Below are positions 56,741 to 64,000 of a stretch of DNA of 64,000 bases, piece by piece; positions within the stretch are counted from its first letter, which is position 1; every line of letters begins with the position of its first letter. The translations under genes and the position numbers were made by a program. This DNA is from Phaseolus vulgaris (Eukaryota > Streptophyta > Magnoliopsida > Fabales > Fabaceae): the NCBI RefSeq assembly GCF_000499845.2, contig NC_023756.2, forward strand, positions 9,655,344-9,719,343, given 5' to 3'. The notes below the pieces were generated by a model, which made no database searches, was not told the origin of the DNA, and was given only the letters and a program-made list of their open reading frames with translations.

Positions 56741-57770
56741 AGCGTGTTTAGATTGGGGAGGATTTGACAAAGTGGATTTAGAGTGATTTCAAAGGAAAGT
56801 GTGAAGAAAGTGAGGTTGTTTATGTTAGAGTGAATTTGCGATGAAAGTTTATTGAAATTTGTGAATGATATGATGGTTGTGAGAGGATTTTTAATTTTTT
56901 TAAAATATGTAAAAATGTAAATTTACAAATTTACTCTTGTCTTTAAAAATATTTAAATAATAAAATATTTAGTTTTTTTTTTTTTAATTTGAGTTAACTA
57001 AAATTTTATAAATTATTTTCGGTACAGTTAAATAATTATTTTTGGAAAAAATACCAGTTACTTAACATGGTCGGAAAATGAAAAAAAGAAAGTATATTTT
57101 ATGATCTCCTTTTTACCTGTGTGTATGATGATGGATTACACTCGAATTATCAATGTTTTTAAACAAAATATTAATTAATAGTTTGACTGTGGTTAAGCCG
57201 ATGTAATAAGTAATAATAAAATAATTTATAAGTAATATTAATTAAATATAGCATCATAATTTTATAACTCTAAAATCTAATAAAATATCATTTTACAAGA
57301 CGTTAAGTTCAAAATATACGTAGAAGTTCAGATCAAACATATCATAATATTTGAATTTGAATTTTAATAATTTGACAATATTCATTAAGACTATAAAGTT
57401 TACGTCTAGAATAAAGAATGATAAAGCAGTATCATGTAAGATTATTAAAAATAAGATAAAAAAAAATCAATATAAATGAGTAAATTGACGTTTTTAACAA
57501 AATAATTTATACTTATTTTGTAATTTTTATTAAATGCTATTTTATGTAGTCTTTAAATATTCTTTCAAATTTTTAAAATCGTAAAGTAAAAGAATTCTAG
57601 CTCGAACCAATTTTCTTGATCCATTTTGAACTGTTTTAATAACTATGGAAAGTACATGACAATTGTAGATTTTCCTTTTTTTCACTTTTATAAACATTAA
57701 AATTATCATTTTTCCTTTTCCTTTATGAAAAAGTGCTTTTTGGACTGTCAAATAATTTGGATAAGAAAAT
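56741..57770. other. A+T-rich intergenic DNA
   Basis: No gene or clear repeat recognised. Confidence 0.4.
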
Positions 57771-59560
57771 TTCTATATTTATATAATTTGAAACTAAAAT
57801 ATACTTTTCAATGGTATAATTTGAAATATTTATTTATTTTTTTAATTGCACAATTCAAAATTATTTTTTTTTTCATGAAAAATTTCTAGTAGTATAACTC
57901 AAATCTTTCAAATTGTATAATTTAAAAGTTATATTTTTATTTTATTTTCAGATTTTGTAATCTTTTGGAGTATGTAATAGATGGTACAATTTGAAACTAT
58001 ATTTTGAATTGTAAAATCTAAAATACTTTTTTCCTCGAATCCATAAATAATACAACACAGAAAAAAAATAATGACAACAATGATAATGATATAGAAATAA
58101 ATTACCATGACAATTCTGTTTCATTTTCCCTTTCTTTTTATTTTTATTTGCGTTTTATGGAAAAGAAAATAGTTAGGAAATAAATAAGTACATTTTAATT
58201 GTGGCTTTTGTTTCCTCCACTCATTTCTTTTTGTATAAAAATAAATGACCACTTTGTTTTTTTTTGTTTTTATTTTATTTTATAACAGTCATAGTTTTCG
58301 AAATTTCTTTCCTATGATAGTGCAATTTGAACGAATTTTAGGACAATATCAAATAATAATTTGAGTTTGACTATTCCTGCGGAATATATTTTTTTAGAAC
58401 AAAACGGTATGAATTTTGAATTGTAATATAAAAAAATACTATATTAAAAAGAATTGTAAAATATATAATCTGAAATATTTTTTTTAAGTTACAAATTGAG
58501 AAATCAAAAACCATTTTCAAAATACATAATCTATGTAATTATGAATTTCAAATTTTACAATCTTAAACACTTTTTGTTTTTTTTTTTTCAATTCCACAGC
58601 TTGTAAAATAAATATAGGGTATTGGGTCTTGTCCAATTGATTCCATCCCAGACTTATTCATTTAATTCGTATTAATTTTATAATAAAGTGTTATCTTAAA
58701 TTTATCTGGTTCTAACTATGCTTTATATAACTTAAAAGATTATATCTATTCTTTCAGAATATACCATCCATGTATTAATTGAAACTTGAATTATTATTTC
58801 ATTCTCAACTTTACAATTAAAAAACCCTTTAAAAATCATAATTGTTATAAAATTAAAAATAATAAAATGGTTATTTTAAGATAAATGAGATATAAAAAAA
58901 TTTATAAATTATAGTGGCGCATGAAGAAAATTCCTTTAGTTTTTTTTAACCAAATGTGCAGTTTACGGCCATTCTATGAACCCAACCTATTTATTTCTGG
59001 AGACTTTTTTCTGTACCCTCATAAATTTCTTTTCTAGTCCCACAAATATAATCCATACTTTACTTTTTATAAATGAAAAAATAATTTTTAAATTATATAA
59101 ATATTTTTTTTTAAATTGTATAATTCAAAAGTATTTTTTATTTTATTTTTAAATTGTGCAATTTAGATTTTTGTTTTTACTTTTAGATTGTACAATTTAA
59201 ATTTTTTTTATTTCCAGATTAAGTAATCCATAAATTAATTTTTAGTTTTAAATTGTATAATTCAAAATAATATTTTGCATGTAAAAAAATTCTATAGAAC
59301 ACAATCAAAAGTCAATTTTTACTTGTGCTTATACTATTTAGAAGTTTGCTTGACTTTTAGATGGTGCAATTTGAAAATTATTTTTTATTTAAAATATCTT
59401 TCGAATTGCACTCATTTTTCATAAAAAAGTTTTTGTATTTGTATAATCTGAGAGTTCTGGATTGTACAATTTAGAACACTTTCTTTTTTGAGTCCATCCA
59501 TGACAACACACAGACAAGGCGGTGACCACTACAACAGGGTGACAATGGTGATAACAATAA
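57771..59560. repeat. Field of degenerate AATTGTACAATT-like palindromes
   Basis: At least a dozen variants of a palindromic word: TGGTATAATTTGAAA, TTGCACAATTCAAAA, AATTGTATAATTTAAAAG, GGTACAATTTGAAAC, TTGTATAATTCAAAA, TTGTGCAATTTAG, TTGTACAATTTAAA, GGTGCAATTTGAAAA, GGATTGTACAATTTAG. Spacing is irregular, 25-120 bp. A longer unit is duplicated: CTTTTTTCC.CGA.TCCAT...ACAACACAG near 58,025-58,060 resembles CTTTTTTGAGTCCATCC...ACAACACACAG near 59,480-59,515. No coding capacity. Confidence 0.55.
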
Positions 59561-61021
59561 GGGAGGCAATTTTGTATTTTAACCATCCGTATGGGGTACA
59601 CATAGAAACTATGAGGGTTCCTTTTACTTCCTTTAGTTTTCTTTTCTAATTTTCTCATATTGAGGATAGCTACAAATACATTTTAGTAATTTTTCTTTGT
59701 AGCATACACTCTTTTACCACTTTTCTTTGTTTATTTTCATTCTTGTGTTAATAGTTATTTTTCTTGTATGGGCGAGAAATGGTCTTCCTCATAGTCTCAA
59801 ATTAGTGTCAAATTTCTTTTTGGGTGATATCATCGCTTCACTCAGCAACTACCTTTTTAGGTCTGGGATAAGGGGAGTCATATCTGCAAAATGTTCTTTG
59901 ACGCTCAAGTCAACTTTGATTGTTGATAGTGATAAATGTTATTAAAACGTAACATTTACTTGTCCCAAATCAATCTATTTATAGATTTGTATTAGGTCTC
60001 TGCATGGATGAGCCTCGATCAGTACATTATTATGATTAGCCTTATATTCTGAAAATGCGGTTAGTTTATGATATTGATTTAGGATTAGTGTTGTTGTTAA
60101 TTATATTGTCTCATCGATTTTCTGATATGTCTTAGCGTTGCTTCCGAGACCATTTTGGTTAATTTTGTTGTCATCAATTAGATGTGTCGAGGTGACCTCG
60201 ACTATTTGGTTTTGCTCATGTGGTTTCTACCATATACAGTCTTGGTCATATATGGTACATTAGCCCCCAGACTCGAGAACTTTGCTCGAGACTTTTATTT
60301 GCAAGAAAATTTTACTTGTTTTCGTTGATAGGTGTTTTACCATTTGGCCAAGATATACTCAACTACATACTAGTCACTAGACTCCTGACTCGAGGGGTGT
60401 GTCCTGAAGAGTCTAGAAGAATCTTGATACATTAGATGGAGATCTGAAATGTCATCACTCTATAAAGATCCCAGGTGATCTATCACTCATTAAACCGAAA
60501 GTCTAATTTTTTTTATAATGATAACAAATGCTAAAAGACGTGTAGTATGTATAACCATGTTCACTCATGTACAAAACAAATGAGATGTCACTTGATCGTA
60601 TGAACCAAGATAAGATCCAAGTAAAATATAACTTTTCTTTCTAAAAAAAAACTTTAGAAAATTCTCTAGAATTTCAACTCTCATTTAATATCATCCAAAG
60701 TTATTTACAAAGACAACTAGGAGTTATTTATAGTCATATGCCTAAGCTAAATGAGATTCAAATGCATATAGAAATAAAAAGAAATCCTAACCTAGTAGTT
60801 TTGTATAGTTGGCCAAAAATTACAAATTTGATGGAGGGAAAATTTAAATTTCAAAATTTAAATAAAAGAAATAAAAGAAATTGGTCCAAAAACGGAGAAC
60901 ATGCTTCTCACACTTGGTCATACTTTCCTTGATCCCTTCACATATGTCTTGCCTTTATTTTGACTTTGTCTGACCTCGAGGCATGTGCTTAGTTGAAAGA
61001 AGCTCCTAAATGGGTTGGATG
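59561..61021. other. Intergenic, repeat-derived, no gene seen
   Basis: The 60,180-60,420 part (CCCCCAGACTCGAGAAC, GACTCGAGGGGTGTG) is LTR-like in style. The 60,515-60,577 part is a copy of the 18.5-kb repeat. No domain-bearing frame. Confidence 0.4.
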
Positions 61022-61085
61022 CTTTCATTCCTACCATTGAACTTCCTAACTTGCTTTCATTCCTACCATTGAACTTCCTAACTTA
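61022..61085. repeat. 31-32-bp tandem duplication
   Basis: GCTTTCATTCCTACCATTGA followed by ACTTCCTAACTT occurs twice in direct succession, seen directly. Confidence 0.9.
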
Positions 61086-61229
61086 TTTCAATGTAATAGG
61101 TCCAATTACAAAAATTATTAATTGCATCTACTTTTACAATGAAAAAAAAAATTAAAGTAAATTCTCATTTTCTAAAATTTACAAACAAAATCAAATACAA
61201 TCTTCATGAATTTATCTATTTAAAATTAC

Positions 61230-62615
61230 TTTAGATTTTTGCAGTCCATGCACTCATATTCTCCATTCTTGAAAAAAATTCATCCATGCATTTCAGAAGA
61301 TCTATATGTTGAACAGGATATTCCTAATTGGATTCTAAATGAGTCTGGTCATTTCACTCTTAAATCGGCTATGACTTTTTTCTTGGAACCAGGAGTTCCA
61401 GATGGTTGGGGTAAATTCATTTGGTCTTCATCTATTCTGCCTTCCAAAACCCTAGTACTCTGGAAAAATTTTCATGGGCGACTTCCTACAGATCAACATA
61501 TTCAGAATAAGGGTTTGCATATATGTTCTATGTGTTCGCTTTGTGAAAAGCAAGAGGAATCTATTCAACACCTATTTTTTGAATGTTCTAACGCATTGCA
61601 TATTTGGAGTTGGGTACGACAAATTTTTCTTACTTCTCATTTCTCTAATAAGGATGATCTACTTTCTTTTATTAAGAATGATGGTAGTCCTTTGGTTAAA
61701 TTGATTAAGCTTGCGGTGATAACCTTTTCTATATGGATGATATGGCGTGTGAGGAATTATGCTAGATTTCAGGATAAGATTGGGGTTTCTAAGGCTATTT
61801 CGATAATTAAAGATTTAACTTGTCTAGTGGGAAATTAGTCTAAAGCTTCAATGAAGAATGATATGTTGGACTTCAACGTGATTAAGTTTTTCGGTATTAA
61901 GACTCGTAGTGGTAAAGTTCTTCGTCCTCTTCCTATTAGATGAGAATTTCCTTCACGAGGCTGGGTCAAAATTAATACTGATGGGGCTGCTAGGGGGTAT
62001 CCTGGTCTTGCTACTTGTGGAGGTATTTTTCGTGGGAGTATGGGAGAATTTATTGGTGCTTTTTCAGCGTTTCTTAAAGTTCAAACTGCTTTGGTTGCTG
62101 AGTTTTATGGAGTTGTACATGCTATGGAGGAAGCTCAAAAAATGGGACTTACTAATGTCTGGCTTGAATGTGATTCTGCCTTGGTTTGTGCTGCGTTTAC
62201 TGTTAGGACTAATGTTCCGTGGATGCTTCAGAATCGATGTAATACTTGTCTTAATTTTTGTGGGACAATCAGGTTTAGGGTAACTCATATTTTTCGTGAA
62301 GGGAATGCGTGTGCTAATAAGTTGGCTAATTTAGGATTTATTCATAGAGAATCTTTTCATTGGTATAATAGACTCCCAGCTAGTCTGTTCTTAGAATTCT
62401 TTATGAATAGGTATAATCTACCTATGTATCGTTTGTGTTAACATATGGGTTTTGGTCTAGTCCCCCCATATTTTTGTATTTTCTTTCTTTTCTCTTTTTT
62501 TAATAATATTTTTTTTCATGTGATGGCAGATGATTGTTGTTACTTGAGGTGTCAGCTTAGCTGAGATGTCAAGTTGCATAGTGATGCCTAACACGAAAAC
62601 TTTATAAAAAAAAAA
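61230..62615 (+). mobile_element. 5'-truncated LINE with A-tail
   Basis: Contains only the end of ORF2, a 3' UTR and an A-run (TTTATAAAAAAAAAA, to about 62,615). This is the expected product of incomplete target-primed reverse transcription. The left limit near 61,230 is approximate. I could not find an exact target duplication. Confidence 0.75.
61239..62441 (+). pseudogene. LINE ORF2 C-terminus: zf-RVT and RNase H domains
   Basis: A single frame from 61,239 to the stop at 62,439 is interrupted only by TAG at 61,836 and TGA near 61,941. The first part has IPNWILNESGHFTLKSAM, LPSKTLVLWKNFHGRLPT and the zf-RVT cysteines CSLCEKQEESIQHLFFEC. The second part is a type-1 RNase H: INTDGAARGYPG (first Asp), AEFYGVVHAMEEA (Glu), WLECDSALV (Asp), then HIFREGNACANKLANLG. 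The last catalytic Asp of the usual REGN..AD.LA reads Asn. It differs from the 28-35 kb LINE, whose ORF2 has no RNase H, so it represents another LINE clade. Confidence 0.85.
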
Positions 62616-64000
62616 GAAGAAATTAAGGTTAAGTTAAATCAAGAAGAGCATGAATTGGTTTTGAAAACTTCTTAAAGATATTAATCGCTTCTTAAAATCT
62701 TTTAAAAACAAATCTAATAATGATTAATTGCGAAATCAAGATCGATAAAGATTGAACATTTACTTTAGGTAATTTGATATATTTGGTACATTAAGTTGAA
62801 ATAGTCAATTTAGTTATTATTGTTATCAAAATTATCTGTATAAAAATTATGTAATGCATGACAAGGTTGAAGTTTGTGCCAAACAATGTTTTATTAAATT
62901 TTTTCATGTTGGTTAATGCAAGAATTGACACAAAATTGTATTTTTTTTTTTTTATGTTAATTCTTGTTTTAACTGACGTAAAAGCTTTCATTTTCTAACG
63001 ATCACAATCAAAGTAAAATGAACTTCTTACACAAAATGATTAATCGACATAAATTAAGTATTTTTTTTAAGTTACTCGTCTGTATAAGTTATCAAAGTGA
63101 CATAATCTGATCCAAATAACTAACTTAAATGACTATTTTTCACTAGTACTAATAATTGTCATTTCCTTAATCAACATACCTCTTTTATTGGAGACAATTA
63201 GATGTTATATTTTCAAGCATTGAAAATAATATCTTTTAAGTTAAATATTTAGTTTTTTTTTGTGTCAATAATTTTAATTAATACATTAATTTGATTATGA
63301 CAATTAGTCTACTACTTTTTTAAATTAAATACATTAACGTGCTAATTTTGACAGTTATACATATAGTTAGGCATACAAATATCTAAAAAAACATACATAT
63401 TAAATATTAGAATTTTTTAAAATATCAATTTCAAAGATATCAAAAAAAGTTATTTAAAATTACCTAAAAACTAAATGAGAAAAACATAACTTTTATAAAA
63501 AGTTCGTTATTTATATAACAAATGACATGCTATATTTTAAATAAGCACCGTGATACAATATCAGGAATATTTGGATAAACATTTTTCAATAAATACACTT
63601 TTATGAAATAAACATAATGAACTAAATTTTTTAGACACTACTAAAAAGTTATTAAACAAAAATTATTTTTAAAAAAATAATAATTAATTATTATATTAAC
63701 TAAATTAGATAATAATTTAAAGAGTTAAAATATTATTAGTATCTAAATTAGTTTTTATTATTTTATTAATAATATTTTTTTTTTAAATTTTAAAATAATG
63801 TATAATATAATCAATATGCAAACTGGAGAAAAAGATGTAAATGAACTAGAAAAGATAATTTATACAAGATAATTTATACACTTGAGATTGAATTAAAAGT
63901 ACTAACAATATGATATTTTGATTGAGGAGGGAAAACAATTCCAATGAGAATTACAAGGTTAAAAACTTGAAGATGAGTTTCTGAAGTTGTTAAACTTGAA
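62616..64000. other. A+T-rich intergenic DNA to the right edge
   Basis: No gene, repeat array or element end recognised. There are poly(A)/poly(T) tracts and short self-complementary stretches only. Confidence 0.45.

Overview
The window looks like a gene-poor, A+T-rich stretch of a dicot nuclear genome, probably a legume of the bean and cowpea group. That placement is an inference from the style of the repeats and proteins; no search was run. Three host loci can be read with confidence, each split by canonical GT-AG introns. Most of the rest is decayed transposable elements.

Host genes. (1) On the minus strand at 1,281-2,245 (leader from about 2,850) lie the first three coding exons of an Enhancer-of-polycomb-like gene, a histone acetyltransferase subunit. 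Its remainder would lie beyond the left edge or is lost. (2) On the minus strand at 20,626-21,644 is a complete five-coding-exon gene for cytosolic ribosomal protein eS7 (RPS7, 191 aa). It has a leader intron and a TATA box near 22,470. (3) On the plus strand at 46,398-54,083 is a ten-exon gene for a 369-aa membrane protein. It resembles the N-terminal membrane half of the ZnT5/MTP12 zinc transporters but stops before the cation-efflux domain. Its introns hold an LTR-retrotransposon leader, a Ty1/copia element and, beyond the stop codon, a Ty3/gypsy fragment.

Mobile DNA, left to right: an Athila-like Ty3/gypsy pol remnant (3.9-5.5 kb); a coiled-coil fragment resembling NETWORKED/KIP1-like host proteins (5.65-6.2 kb); a putative-plant-transposon-protein ORF (6.5-7.3 kb); CACTA-like ends (8.26 and 10.1 kb) around a copia LTR (to 9.55 kb); a gypsy gag (11.1-11.5 kb); a degenerate tandem-repeat block (12.2-18.4 kb) split by a solo LTR with a perfect 5-bp target duplication; a second plant-transposon ORF (18.9-19.4 kb); copia RT remnants with an internal duplication (25.9-27.4 kb); a full-length 7.1-kb L1-type LINE with a 16-bp target duplication (28.1-35.2 kb); a small TIR element (35.7-36.2 kb); a gypsy 3' end with LTR (36.2-37.2 kb); a Mutator-type MITE with a 10-bp target duplication (39.9-40.3 kb); a LINE fragment (40.5 kb); an LTR abutting a copia gag with primer-binding site and LTR (40.9-43.3 kb); a near-complete copia LTR (44.1-45.2 kb); and a 5'-truncated LINE with an RNase H domain (61.2-62.6 kb).

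The most interesting points are the TAATGA stop-start overlap joining the two ORFs of the 7.1-kb LINE, the zinc-transporter-like gene that lacks its transport domain, paired palindromic AATCGGTT motifs inside copia LTRs, and a field of AATTGTACAATT-like palindromes at 57.8-59.5 kb. No tRNA, rRNA or CRISPR feature was seen. Apart from the eS7 gene, whose frame closes exactly, all exon boundaries are inferred from splice consensus and protein resemblance recalled from memory.
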